Assembly: GCA_016866255.1 (NCBI GenBank)
Contig: VGMY01000016.1
Span: forward strand, 1 to 49,800
Source: Bacteroidota bacterium
Lineage (GTDB): Bacteria > Bacteroidota > Bacteroidia > Flavobacteriales_D > Crocinitomicaceae
DNA: 49,800 bases
Direction of reading: 5' to 3'
Of this stretch, positions 7,979-16,682 are shown piece by piece. A model generated the notes under the pieces. The model worked only from the letters and a program-made list of their open reading frames with translations. It was not told where the DNA came from and did no database searches. Numbering within the stretch: the first letter of the stretch is position 1; each line of letters begins with the position of its first letter. The position numbers and the translations under genes were made by a program.

Positions 7979-8867
7979 CCTGGGATAATTGTTCTTTCAG
8001 TTCATTTAAGGTATTGAATTTTCGCTCGTTTCGAATACGGTCATGCATAAAGACTCGAACCTCACTTCCGTAAATATCCGAATTAAAGTCAAGAATATGT
8101 ACCTCTATGACCTCCTTGATGCCATGAAGGGTGGGCCGGATTCCTATATTCATCATTCCCCAATAGGAAGACGCCGCAATTTCGCACTTTACCGCGTATA
8201 CGCCTTGGCCCGGGATTAACTTTGAGCAGGACCGTAACTCCAAATTAGCCGTTGGGTAGCTCAGGGTTCGGCCGTTTTTTGCTCCATGTACCACGGTTCC
8301 CACAAAGGAATAATGATAACCGAGCAAACGGTTTGCCTCTTTTGGGTTTCCGGAACTCAACGCATTTCGAATTTTCGTTGAACTAACAATAATCGAGTCG
8401 ACCGCCTGTGCTGAAATTTCTACAACCTCAATACCTTGAGGGCTCAGTTCCCTGCGCAGAAGTCCAATATTTCCTTCACGGTTGTTACCAAATTTATGAT
8501 CGTACCCCAATATAACGCCTGAAATAGCGAGGCGTTGGACTAAATATTGATGAATAAAATCCAGGGCAGTTAGTTGGGAAAATTCTTTGGTAAACGGGAC
8601 AACGAGCAAAAAATCCAATTCCGTTTCTTGAAGCAGTAAAATTTTTTCCTCCAGGATACTAAGTAAGGAAATCTCACCAAGCCCCAGGGCTTCTCGCGGG
8701 TGTGGGTCGAAAGTAATGAGCATGCATTCCACCCCCTTTTTCCGGGCCATTTGTACCATCTTTTCAATCACTTGTTTGTGTCCCAAGTGCACACCGTCGA
8801 ACGTGCCTATCGTTACTAAGGGATTGGAGGTTATGTTGAGTTCCGATAAATCGTAAAATACCTTCAT
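7941..8867 (-). CDS. ribF: Bifunctional riboflavin kinase / FAD synthetase
   Basis: This protein converts riboflavin to FMN and then to FAD in the cytoplasm. The N-terminal FAD synthetase domain shows the nucleotidyltransferase motif TIGTFDGVHLGH (residues 19-30), then YDHKFGNNREGN and VSSTKIRNAL. The C-terminal riboflavin kinase domain begins at about residue 188 with FVGTVVHGAKNGRTLSYPTAN and includes GVYAV and MMNIGIRPTL. I chose the ATG at 8867 (308 aa) rather than an in-frame start at 8921, because the promoter -7 box (8878-8885) lies between them and family members start near MKVFYDL. The gene is divergent from the S46 peptidase. Confidence 0.93.
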   Translation of the reverse strand: MKVFYDLSELNITSNPLVTIGTFDGVHLGHKQVIEKMVQMARKKGVECMLITFDPHPREALGLGEISLLSILEEKILLLQETELDFLLVVPFTKEFSQLTALDFIHQYLVQRLAISGVILGYDHKFGNNREGNIGLLRRELSPQGIEVVEISAQAVDSIIVSSTKIRNALSSGNPKEANRLLGYHYSFVGTVVHGAKNGRTLSYPTANLELRSCSKLIPGQGVYAVKCEIAASSYWGMMNIGIRPTLHGIKEVIEVHILDFNSDIYGSEVRVFMHDRIRNERKFNTLNELKEQLSQDEAHLRHYFLRP

Positions 8868-8877
8868 TATGTTGGCA

Positions 8878-8885
8878 CAAAGGTA
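8878..8885 (-). promoter_or_regulatory. ribF promoter -7 box (TACCTTTG)
   Basis: On the minus strand TACCTTTG matches TAnnTTTG exactly and ends 10 nt before the ribF ATG. A TTG about 17 nt further upstream could serve as the -33 element. Confidence 0.7.
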
Positions 8886-8907
8886 AAGATTCCCTCGATT
8901 CCAACCT

Positions 8908-8921
8908 TTGAAACATTTCAA
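8908..8921. promoter_or_regulatory. Possible operator: inverted repeat TTGAAA-CA-TTTCAA
   Basis: A perfect 6 bp inverted repeat with a 2 bp spacer lies between the divergent -7 boxes of ribF (8878-8885) and the S46 peptidase gene (8923-8930). Its position fits a shared regulator site, but short AT-rich palindromes also occur by chance. Confidence 0.3.
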
Positions 8922-8922
8922 G

Positions 8923-8930
8923 TACTTTTG
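8923..8930 (+). promoter_or_regulatory. S46 peptidase promoter -7 box (TACTTTTG)
   Basis: TACTTTTG matches TAnnTTTG exactly and lies 15 nt before the ATG at 8946. The TTG inside it is in frame with the gene but is better explained as part of the promoter. Confidence 0.6.
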
Positions 8931-8945
8931 AAGAAATTTAACACT

Positions 8946-11069
8946 ATGGAAAACAGATTTTTGTTAGGATTTATCGCCTTGTATCTCGCTTTTGGACAGC
9001 TTAGAGCAGACGAGGGGATGCTTGTTCCCTTAGTGCTTAAAGCATTCGAGTCCGACATGCAAGCTAGGGGGATGAAGTTAACGGCCGAACAAATTTACAG
9101 CGTTAACCAAGCCAGTTTGAAGGATGCTATCCTGCAATTTGGAGGGGGCTGTACCGCAGAATTGGTTTCTAAACAGGGCTTACTCTTAACCAATCACCAT
9201 TGCGGTTATTCTCAAATCCAATCCCATTCCAGCCTCGAAAACGACTATTTGAAAAATGGTTTCTGGGCAAAGGAGAAAAAGGATGAACTAACCAACCCCG
9301 GTTTAACCGCCGTGCGCATCGTTCGTATTGAGGACGTAACGGAAATGGTTTTGACCAATACCTCGGGTAAAAACGATCAATCCATCATCAACCAAAACAT
9401 CGCTAACCTAGTCAGAAAAGCTGTGGAAGGCAGTCATTACGAAGCAGAGGTAAAAGCCTTCGATTACGGCAACGCCTATTATTTGATGGTTAAGGAGGTG
9501 TTTAAAGACATACGGTTTGTTGGGACCCCTCCAAATTCCATTGGTAAATTTGGCGGCGATACGGACAATTGGGTATGGCCAAGGCATACCGGAGACTTTT
9601 CCGTGTTTCGAATTTATGTGGGTAAAGACAACAAACCAGCCCCTTATTCCGTCGAAAACGTTCCGTACACGCCGCTGCAATACCTCAACATTTCCTTCAA
9701 GGAACGAAAAGAAGGCGACTTTACCATGGTTTATGGTTTTCCGGGAGTTACCGAGCAACACGTGGTTTCTGAATACCTGAAGTTCATCGTTGAGCGGGAA
9801 CGTCCTGCTCGCATTGCCATGCGCGATAAAAGCTTGGAGGCCATTGGTAAGGGGATGAAGTCTTCCGAACTTATTCGTATCCAATACTCTGCTAAGCAAG
9901 CGTCGATTGCGAATGCGTGGAAAAAATGGATAGGGCAAATTGAAGGCTTAAAAAATTTAGACGGCATTGCCGTTAAACAAACCTATGAGGCTGCATATGA
10001 ATCCAAAGCAGCCACCAAACCCGAATGGCAAAAGTATTCGGACGCCCTGGACTCCTTGAACCAATGGGTAAAGACGAATGCCAACAAAGAGTTGAGATAC
10101 GCCATGGGAATGGAATATTTTGCTGTTGGGCCAGAGTTGTTCAAGTTGGTTAAGGCTACAAAAGATCTTTTTCAAGCGTTGTCGTTGGCCAAAACCCCCG
10201 AAGCACTTTCGGGCGCTAAAGATAAGTTGCTCTCATCTGGGCGTATGTTCTTTAAAAATTATAACAACGCAGTGGATTCTGCCATTTTTCAGGCACTAAC
10301 TCAGCAGTATCAGTTGGCAGAGTCCCCATACAACGAAAGATGGAAGCTTGTAAACGTTTCTGAATTAACACGAAGGATCTATGCGAACTCCATTTTTAGC
10401 GACTCTGCGCGCTTTATCCAATTCGTCAATTCTTTTTCAAAGAAATCTTACCATAAATTGTTGAACGACCCCGGCCATCAATTTTACACCTCGTTCTACG
10501 CGATATTTTTTGAAGAGGTTGCCCCCGAATATAGGAATTATCAACAGAGGATTTCCCTGTTGATGCAAACTTATGTGGAAGGGAAATATGTGATGTTTCC
10601 CAATAAAAAACATTGGCCGGATGCTAATTCAACCTTACGGATTACCTACGGACAACTGGAAGGTTCGTCGCCTGTAGATGGCATGGCGTACACCGAACAC
10701 ACCACACTGGATGGAATAGTTGCTAAAAATGCCACTGGCAACGCTGATTTTGAAGTTCTGCCGCGCATGTTAGCATTGGCCAAAGCACGTGATTATGGTG
10801 TCTACGGTCAAAACGGAGAATTGTGGGTTTGCTTCACAGGTTCAAATCATACAACAGGTGGGAATTCAGGTTCCCCGGTTTTGGACGAAAACGGGAACTT
10901 GATGGGTTTAAATTTTGATCGATCTTGGGAAAGCACCATGAGCGATTTCCTTTTTGACCCAGATCGCTGCAGAAACATTGTCGTAGATATTCGCTATGTG
11001 CTTTGGGTCATGGATATTTACTCAGGAGCAAAGCACCTGGTGGATGAAATGGCATTGATAAAAGAATAG
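8946..11069 (+). CDS. S46 family dipeptidyl-peptidase, DPP11-like (Asp/Glu-specific)
   Basis: A 707 aa exopeptidase with a signal peptide (about residues 1-21) that would cleave dipeptides from peptide N-termini in the periplasm or at the surface. The chymotrypsin-like triad is visible: His85 in LLTNHHCGY, Asp217 in RHTGDFSVFR (assigned by motif) and Ser641 in GGNSGSPV. Arg659, in GLNFDRSWE, sits 18 residues after the catalytic serine. In DPP11 enzymes this arginine gives Asp/Glu specificity, whereas DPP7 has glycine, so DPP11 activity is predicted. The length equals that of the family (about 700-720). I use the ATG at 8946 because the upstream TTG lies in the promoter. Such enzymes support growth on peptides in asaccharolytic Bacteroidota. 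Confidence 0.92.
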   Translation: MENRFLLGFIALYLAFGQLRADEGMLVPLVLKAFESDMQARGMKLTAEQIYSVNQASLKDAILQFGGGCTAELVSKQGLLLTNHHCGYSQIQSHSSLENDYLKNGFWAKEKKDELTNPGLTAVRIVRIEDVTEMVLTNTSGKNDQSIINQNIANLVRKAVEGSHYEAEVKAFDYGNAYYLMVKEVFKDIRFVGTPPNSIGKFGGDTDNWVWPRHTGDFSVFRIYVGKDNKPAPYSVENVPYTPLQYLNISFKERKEGDFTMVYGFPGVTEQHVVSEYLKFIVERERPARIAMRDKSLEAIGKGMKSSELIRIQYSAKQASIANAWKKWIGQIEGLKNLDGIAVKQTYEAAYESKAATKPEWQKYSDALDSLNQWVKTNANKELRYAMGMEYFAVGPELFKLVKATKDLFQALSLAKTPEALSGAKDKLLSSGRMFFKNYNNAVDSAIFQALTQQYQLAESPYNERWKLVNVSELTRRIYANSIFSDSARFIQFVNSFSKKSYHKLLNDPGHQFYTSFYAIFFEEVAPEYRNYQQRISLLMQTYVEGKYVMFPNKKHWPDANSTLRITYGQLEGSSPVDGMAYTEHTTLDGIVAKNATGNADFEVLPRMLALAKARDYGVYGQNGELWVCFTGSNHTTGGNSGSPVLDENGNLMGLNFDRSWESTMSDFLFDPDRCRNIVVDIRYVLWVMDIYSGAKHLVDEMALIKE

Positions 11070-11071
11070 TA

Positions 11072-11079
11072 TATCTTTG
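11072..11079 (+). promoter_or_regulatory. Possible promoter -7 box (TATCTTTG) of the glycosyltransferase run
   Basis: TATCTTTG matches TAnnTTTG and lies 24 nt before the ATG at 11104, immediately after the stop of the S46 gene. It could drive the genes from 11104 to 17764. Confidence 0.5.
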
Positions 11080-11103
11080 TTTTAATTTTTGTCAGGTTAA
11101 GCC

Positions 11104-13014
11104 ATGCGAATGTTCGTAACGTTTCTTTTTCTACTGCTCGTATTTTCAGTAGGGGCATCAACAACACCTTTAAAGACGAAGAAAATTCGGGGCTTTATCG
11201 TAGACTTTAAAACAAAAGAAAAAGTCGACGAGGTAGCAGTCGAGTTGTTATCTTCTGTCACGGGACAACGTTTTAAAACGAAAGCCAGCAACGGTGAGTT
11301 TATCTTTTCGCAAGTTCCAATTGGTAAATGCGTGTTGCTGTTAACGGATCAAGATTATGTGTCAGATACGCTAGCGACCTTTGAAACCAACGCTCGGGAA
11401 CATAGGATTCATTACACATTCAACAAAGACCAACCTTTTCTTGCTCAACTAAAGGTAACGTGGTTTTTTAATTGGGGGAATCGTAAAGTCGTACTCGCAA
11501 ACGGCAAAACCTATGTGCAAGAACATTATTGGTCTCACCTCTTGGCAAAAATTATTTTGGTTATCTATGCTTTTTGCCTAATCATGATATTTTATTATAG
11601 CGTTATACAGTTAAGCTTGGCCGTTAATTACCGTAAATCGAAGAAAAAAGCCGGTGTACCAACGCCTATCTTCGATCCATCAAAAGCTCCAAAGGTTACC
11701 GTTCAATTGCCGATGTATAATGAAATGTTTGTGGCTGAGCGCATCATCGAAAAAACGGCTAAATTCAATTATCCTAAAGATAAATTGCAAATCCAAGTTC
11801 TGGACGACTCCACGGATGAGACCAAGGATATCATTGCCCGGAAAGTCGCCGAAATCGCGGCGCAGGGAGTAAACATTCAACACGTTCATCGAGTGGATCG
11901 AACTGGTTACAAAGCAGGTGCCCTTGATGCCGCTATGGGAGAAGTTCAGGGAGAATTTATTGCCATTTTTGATGCCGACTTTGTGCCCGACGAAGACTTC
12001 CTTCTTCGCACTATTCCCTATTTCAATCATGAAAATATCGGGGTCGTCCAAACGCGTTGGGGGCATTTGAATAAATCCTATTCGATATTAACGGAACTTC
12101 AAGCTTTTGGCTTGAACGGACATTTTGCCATTGAGCAACAAGGTCGAAATGCATCAGGACACTTCATTAATTTCAACGGTACGGCTGGAATTTGGAGAAA
12201 AAGTTGCATTGAGGATGCAGGGGGTTGGGAACATGATACCATTACTGAAGACTTAGACCTGAGCTATCGTGCGCAAATGAAGGGGTGGAAGTTTACCTAT
12301 TTAGAAGATGTTGAGTCCCCTGCGGAATTACCTATTACCATGTCGGCACTCAAAAGCCAACAACATCGTTGGATGAAAGGGGGAGCAGAGGTTTTTATTA
12401 AAATACGAAAGCGGCTTGTGGTACAAAAAGGGCTTCGTTTTACGGATAGGATACACGGGTTGGCGCATCTGTTCAATTCCTCCGTTTTTTTATTCATTCT
12501 CATTTTATCCATCCTGAGTTTAGTCATTCTTCATATCAAAGATTCTTTTTCCGATTTGAATTTTTTCGTCCAGTTTGGTGCATTTTTTATCTCGAGCACC
12601 TTGTTTTTAGCCTTTTACTACTGGAATTCCTACCGCGACAAAACAGGCAATTTCTTTCCGGATTTAATGCGTTTTGCAAAGCGTTTCATCCAGTTTTTAT
12701 CGGTTTCCATGGCACTGTCGCTCAGCAATGCGGTGGCGGTGATTGAAGGATACCTTCGAATTAAAAGCTCTTTTGTGCGAACCCCAAAATTTAATGTTGC
12801 CCGAAAAGACGAGTTTAGCGGAAACCATTACGACAAAAAGAGCCTGTCTATTTTAAACATCGCCGAAGGTATCCTAATGTTAGCTTTTGGTTACACGGCG
12901 TTGATTAGAACGATTTACGGAGATCTGGGCATGGTGCCTTTTCATGCGATGTTGGCAGTGGGTTATGGTGTAATTTTTTTCAGTACCATCCAAGAAGTTC
13001 GAAAAGGGAAATAA
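11104..13014 (+). CDS. Cellulose-synthase-like family 2 glycosyltransferase with an N-terminal CnaB-like domain
   Basis: A 636 aa membrane glycosyltransferase. Residues 1-20 are a signal peptide or first membrane helix. Residues about 27-95 resemble a carboxypeptidase regulatory (CnaB-like) fold (IRGFIVDFKTKEKVDEVAVEL ... NGEFIFSQVP). A membrane helix follows near 145-170. The GT-A catalytic domain shows QLPMYNE, QVLDDSTDE, FDADFVPDEDF, TEDLDLSYR and the processive-enzyme motif Q419-QH-R422-W423. At least four more membrane helices lie after residue 450. The QxxRW motif marks polymerising beta-glycosyltransferases (cellulose, mannan, hyaluronan types); the sugar cannot be read from sequence. 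The extracytoplasmic-looking CnaB domain at the front is unusual. The stop overlaps the rlmH start by one base. Confidence 0.87.
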   Translation: MRMFVTFLFLLLVFSVGASTTPLKTKKIRGFIVDFKTKEKVDEVAVELLSSVTGQRFKTKASNGEFIFSQVPIGKCVLLLTDQDYVSDTLATFETNAREHRIHYTFNKDQPFLAQLKVTWFFNWGNRKVVLANGKTYVQEHYWSHLLAKIILVIYAFCLIMIFYYSVIQLSLAVNYRKSKKKAGVPTPIFDPSKAPKVTVQLPMYNEMFVAERIIEKTAKFNYPKDKLQIQVLDDSTDETKDIIARKVAEIAAQGVNIQHVHRVDRTGYKAGALDAAMGEVQGEFIAIFDADFVPDEDFLLRTIPYFNHENIGVVQTRWGHLNKSYSILTELQAFGLNGHFAIEQQGRNASGHFINFNGTAGIWRKSCIEDAGGWEHDTITEDLDLSYRAQMKGWKFTYLEDVESPAELPITMSALKSQQHRWMKGGAEVFIKIRKRLVVQKGLRFTDRIHGLAHLFNSSVFLFILILSILSLVILHIKDSFSDLNFFVQFGAFFISSTLFLAFYYWNSYRDKTGNFFPDLMRFAKRFIQFLSVSMALSLSNAVAVIEGYLRIKSSFVRTPKFNVARKDEFSGNHYDKKSLSILNIAEGILMLAFGYTALIRTIYGDLGMVPFHAMLAVGYGVIFFSTIQEVRKGK

Positions 13015-13487
13015 TGAAAGTTCGCCTCTTGGTCGTTGGCAAAACCCTGGAAACGTCCCTAAAAATCCTGGAGGATAAATACACCCAGCGACTTGTGCAT
13101 TATTTGCATTACGAAAGGATGGATCTTCCGGATGTCAAAAATGCGGGATCCCTAAGTTCAGACCAATTAAAAGAGAAAGAAGGACTGTTAATTCTCTCGA
13201 AAGTTGGGCGGGAGGACTTTTTTGCGTTGCTGGATGAAAAGGGGGATCAGTTTACCTCAGTTAGTTTTTCAAAATGGTTGGAATTAAAGTTTCTTTCATC
13301 CAACAAACGAATTACTTTTTGTGTTGGGGGTGCTTTTGGATTTTCAAAACAGGTGCATCAGCGCGCAGATGCAAAAATATCGCTCTCGAGGATGACCTTT
13401 TCTCATCAAATGGTTAGGACAATTTTTTTGGAGCAATTATACCGCTCATGCACGCTGATCAAAGGGGAAAAATACCATCATGAATAG
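13014..13487 (+). CDS. rlmH: 23S rRNA (pseudouridine1915-N3)-methyltransferase
   Basis: A 157 aa SPOUT-class methyltransferase that modifies pseudouridine 1915 in helix 69 of 23S rRNA on assembled ribosomes. Family marks include the start MKVRLLVVGKT, the middle ILSKVGREDFFALLDEKG, the SAM-binding knot FCVGGAFGFSKQV, and the C-terminal LSRMTFSHQMVRTIFLEQLYRS with a final KGEKYHHE. Length is standard. It starts on the last base of the glycosyltransferase stop (TAATG), so the two are probably co-translated even though their functions are unrelated. Confidence 0.96.
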   Translation: MKVRLLVVGKTLETSLKILEDKYTQRLVHYLHYERMDLPDVKNAGSLSSDQLKEKEGLLILSKVGREDFFALLDEKGDQFTSVSFSKWLELKFLSSNKRITFCVGGAFGFSKQVHQRADAKISLSRMTFSHQMVRTIFLEQLYRSCTLIKGEKYHHE

Positions 13488-13506
13488 CCCTCATTGCCCT
13501 TGAATT

Positions 13507-14829
13507 ATGCTTCAATCCTTCGAAATTTTAGGACTTGATTTAATATTCTTACTGATGTATCTATCGCTGATTCTTGTGGCGAATAATCAGATAAAAAAGG
13601 CTTATCATTCCACAACATTGATTCCGTTTTTTTATTTCGGTTGGCTCTTTAAAGTATTATTTTCCCTCATGTTTTCCTCGGTTTATTTGTTCATTGTGGG
13701 CGGGGGAGATATCAATGCCTATTGGAAAGGGGCTTGTTGCTTAGCCGATTTATTTTATTCCAACCCAGAGGCTTATTTTTCTGAGTTGTGGCATACCGAA
13801 AGAACTTTGGGCATTGCCCATCACTTTAACAGCCTTACCGGTTACCCACCCGGTTGGATTTGGCGGGAGGAGGAGGCTTGGTTTGCCACCAAGGCTATTT
13901 CATTGTTCGCAATTATTACCTTCAAAGGATTTTGGACAACAACGCTGCTCATATCGACCCTTGGATTTTGGGTAAATTGGCTCCTCGCAGTGAAGCTGGA
14001 TAAGAACGAGGGGTTCTCCAGAAATACGATTCTAGCAGCGTTGTTTTTTATCCCCTCTGTTGGTTTTTGGTGTTCTGGAATCAGTAAAGACAGCCTAGCC
14101 TTAATGTTGACCATCTTCCTAATTTATCAGTTTTTTAATTTCCTAAAATGGGAGGAATCAGGGCGATTTTTGCGCATCTTTTTGATACTTTGCTTGGTGT
14201 ACTTAACTTATTTGATCAGGCACTATTTGGCCTATGCAATAGGAGGGCCTTTTATCCTTGCGTTTGTGGGCCGTTACGGTAAACGTTTCGTAGGGCGTCC
14301 ATTATTTCTTTGGATTTTTAGGCTTACGGTATACATTGTGCTCATTATCGTTTCCATAATAATTATTGATGCCGATCAATCGAAAGCTCTTTTAATGGAA
14401 GCCAACATTACTAAATCCGATTTCAGTTTGAATCCCATTTACAGCGGTGCCAAATATGATATGCCGACTTTCACGGGGTCTGCCATTGATTTGTTATCAA
14501 TATTCCCTTTAGCGATTTATACTGCGCTCTTTCGTCCCACGTTTCTTGACAACGTTGGTCTAAGCTTTATTATCAACCAGGTAGAGAGTCTGCTGTTTCT
14601 TTTTCTTGTGATTCGCTTCGTATTCAGAAAAACCTTTTTCAAGCAACTCAATGCGCTTGTTCGAGATGAATTCCTTTTGTACATCCTGGTTTTTGTTTTA
14701 TTGGTGTCATTTATGGCAGGTTATTCTTCAATCCTTTTTGGGGTATTGGTACGAATTCGATCGGTTGCTTTACCCTTTTTGATACTTTTACTTTTCAGAG
14801 GAAAAGGTTCATCGGAAACGTCAACGTAA
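13507..14829 (+). CDS. Polytopic membrane protein in a polysaccharide gene group
   Basis: A 440 aa protein with ten or more hydrophobic segments across its whole length and no soluble domain. It contains a larger loop with acidic and aromatic residues (about residues 60-120, around GGGDINAYWKG and WREEEAWF) and the motif SGISKDSLAL near residue 200. I do not recognise a named family. The profile and position, between a processive glycosyltransferase and an AsnB-type amidotransferase, recall Wzy/EpsG-like polymerases or membrane glycosyltransferases. That role is inferred from context only. It ends 2 nt before the asnB-like gene. Confidence 0.75.
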   Translation: MLQSFEILGLDLIFLLMYLSLILVANNQIKKAYHSTTLIPFFYFGWLFKVLFSLMFSSVYLFIVGGGDINAYWKGACCLADLFYSNPEAYFSELWHTERTLGIAHHFNSLTGYPPGWIWREEEAWFATKAISLFAIITFKGFWTTTLLISTLGFWVNWLLAVKLDKNEGFSRNTILAALFFIPSVGFWCSGISKDSLALMLTIFLIYQFFNFLKWEESGRFLRIFLILCLVYLTYLIRHYLAYAIGGPFILAFVGRYGKRFVGRPLFLWIFRLTVYIVLIIVSIIIIDADQSKALLMEANITKSDFSLNPIYSGAKYDMPTFTGSAIDLLSIFPLAIYTALFRPTFLDNVGLSFIINQVESLLFLFLVIRFVFRKTFFKQLNALVRDEFLLYILVFVLLVSFMAGYSSILFGVLVRIRSVALPFLILLLFRGKGSSETST

Positions 14830-14831
14830 TT

Positions 14832-16682
14832 ATGTGCGGTATTGCTGGTATTTTAGACTATTCAGGAGCCTCAAATGACCTTGTTTTAGAACAAATGAGG
14901 GATTCCCTGGTGCATCGTGGGCCAGATAACGGAAACCAAAGTTCTTGGAAAGGCGCTTGTTTTTTGGGATTAGCGCATCGAAGACTGGCAATTATTGATC
15001 CTTCGGACTCCGGGAACCAACCTATGCACTTTAAGCATCTTTCCGTCGTATTTAATGGCGAGATTTATAACTTCAAAGCAATAAAAAAAGAACTGCTCTT
15101 GTGCGGACATTCCTTTGAAACAGCCTCGGACACTGAGGTGTTATTGCATGCCTTTTATGAATGGAATTTAGATGCCGTTAATCGGTTTAAAGGAATGTTT
15201 GCCCTTGCTCTTGTGAACCATCAATCTCAACAACTTTATCTTTTTCGCGACCGCTTTGGTGTTAAACCGCTTTATTATTTTCATAAAGATAAAACTTTTC
15301 TTTTTGCAAGCGAATTAAAAGCGTTTCATGGTCACCCCGCATTTAAAAAGGAATTAAATCAGGCGTCGTTAGCTCATTTTTTTCTTTTCGGAAATGTCCC
15401 TGCTCCTGAATCCATTTTTGAGAACACCTTCAAATTAATGCCAGGATCCTGCCTGCGGGTCAACATCCTTGATTTGACTTTTTCGAACCTTATTTATTGG
15501 TATCCAAAGGCAACTGAGGAAATCATGCCTGCAATCCATTTTGAGGAAGCTAAAATCAGGGTAAAATCCCTATTGGAGGCTTCGGTAATTCAGCGAACGG
15601 TATCGGATGTGCCGCTTGGCTTATTTCTCTCGGGAGGCTACGATTCTGCGACCGTTGCCGGAATACTTACGCAACATACCGGATCCTTGAAAACATTCAC
15701 GGTTTCGGTACCCGATATCGGATTAGACGAAGGGCCCAAAGCGCGTCAAATCGCTCATCATTTAGGAACAGATCACACGGAAATAGAGTGCTCGGCAGAT
15801 GAAGCGAGGCGAGTAATCCCTAAGTTACCTTCCATATACGATGAACCTTTTTCCGACAGCAGCGCGATTCCGACTTATTTGGTTGCCAAAGAAACCGTCA
15901 AGTCTGTGAAGGTAGCCTTAAGCGCTGATGGTGGTGATGAATTTTTTGGAGGTTATAACCGTTATCGGTATTATTACAAGATTCCAAGTTGGATTAACCG
16001 TTTGCCAACGGCTCTTGGGAGGGGAGTAGAAGCCACCGTTGGTGCTTTGAACCTAAAAAATCTGAAGGCCCAAAGAGTTGCAAAATTTTCTCGATTAATA
16101 GGAAATTTCTCGCTGGAGACATACATGAAAGCCATGACCTACTCCGTGTCGGAAGAGTTTGTTCATCAATTGCTTCGCGAACCTCACAGGGTAAAGGGGC
16201 TGCCATTTGTAGAATCGCATAGCCCAATCAGTACCCTTATGTTAAACGATACCGTAAATTATCTTCCCAACGATATTTTACACAAGGTGGATCGAGCAAC
16301 AATGGCCGTGGGACTAGAAAGCAGAGAGCCTTTCCTTGACGATGAACTATACCTTGCTCTTGCACAACTGCCTGACGCGTTCAAATGCACGCCAAGAGCA
16401 TCGAAAATACTTTTAAAAGATATTGCTCATCAGTACATTCCTTCCGGTATTTTATCAGGCCCCAAAAAAGGTTTTGCCATTCCAATAAATGACTGGATGA
16501 GGCAATATCTCCAACAAGAATTAAGGTATTTTTCTTCCCTGGAATTTCTCAATAAACAACGGCTATTCCACGCGGAATTCGCAAATAAAGAGGTTCAGCA
16601 ATTTCTGAAAGGCAACGACGCAAAGGCCCTTTTTGTTTGGTATTTTTACAGTTTTCAATCTTGGTACGAAGAATGGATGTAG
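14832..16682 (+). CDS. asnB: Asparagine synthase (glutamine-hydrolysing) family protein
   Basis: A 616 aa class II amidotransferase. The start MCGIAGILD leaves Cys2 as the N-terminal nucleophile for glutamine hydrolysis, and the glutaminase domain continues through RRLAIID, FNGEIYNF and RDRFGVKPLYY (about residues 1-210). The synthetase domain holds the PP-loop LSGGYDSATVAGIL (about residue 265) and later LSADGGDEFFGGYNRY, HKVDRATMAVGLESREPFLD and GPKKGFAIP. The reaction is ATP-dependent amidation of aspartate or, in polysaccharide loci, possibly of a sugar or uronic acid. Because it sits behind a glycosyltransferase and a polymerase-like membrane protein, a role in glycan modification is plausible. 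Its 3' end overlaps the next gene by 10 nt. Confidence 0.9.
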   Translation: MCGIAGILDYSGASNDLVLEQMRDSLVHRGPDNGNQSSWKGACFLGLAHRRLAIIDPSDSGNQPMHFKHLSVVFNGEIYNFKAIKKELLLCGHSFETASDTEVLLHAFYEWNLDAVNRFKGMFALALVNHQSQQLYLFRDRFGVKPLYYFHKDKTFLFASELKAFHGHPAFKKELNQASLAHFFLFGNVPAPESIFENTFKLMPGSCLRVNILDLTFSNLIYWYPKATEEIMPAIHFEEAKIRVKSLLEASVIQRTVSDVPLGLFLSGGYDSATVAGILTQHTGSLKTFTVSVPDIGLDEGPKARQIAHHLGTDHTEIECSADEARRVIPKLPSIYDEPFSDSSAIPTYLVAKETVKSVKVALSADGGDEFFGGYNRYRYYYKIPSWINRLPTALGRGVEATVGALNLKNLKAQRVAKFSRLIGNFSLETYMKAMTYSVSEEFVHQLLREPHRVKGLPFVESHSPISTLMLNDTVNYLPNDILHKVDRATMAVGLESREPFLDDELYLALAQLPDAFKCTPRASKILLKDIAHQYIPSGILSGPKKGFAIPINDWMRQYLQQELRYFSSLEFLNKQRLFHAEFANKEVQQFLKGNDAKALFVWYFYSFQSWYEEWM

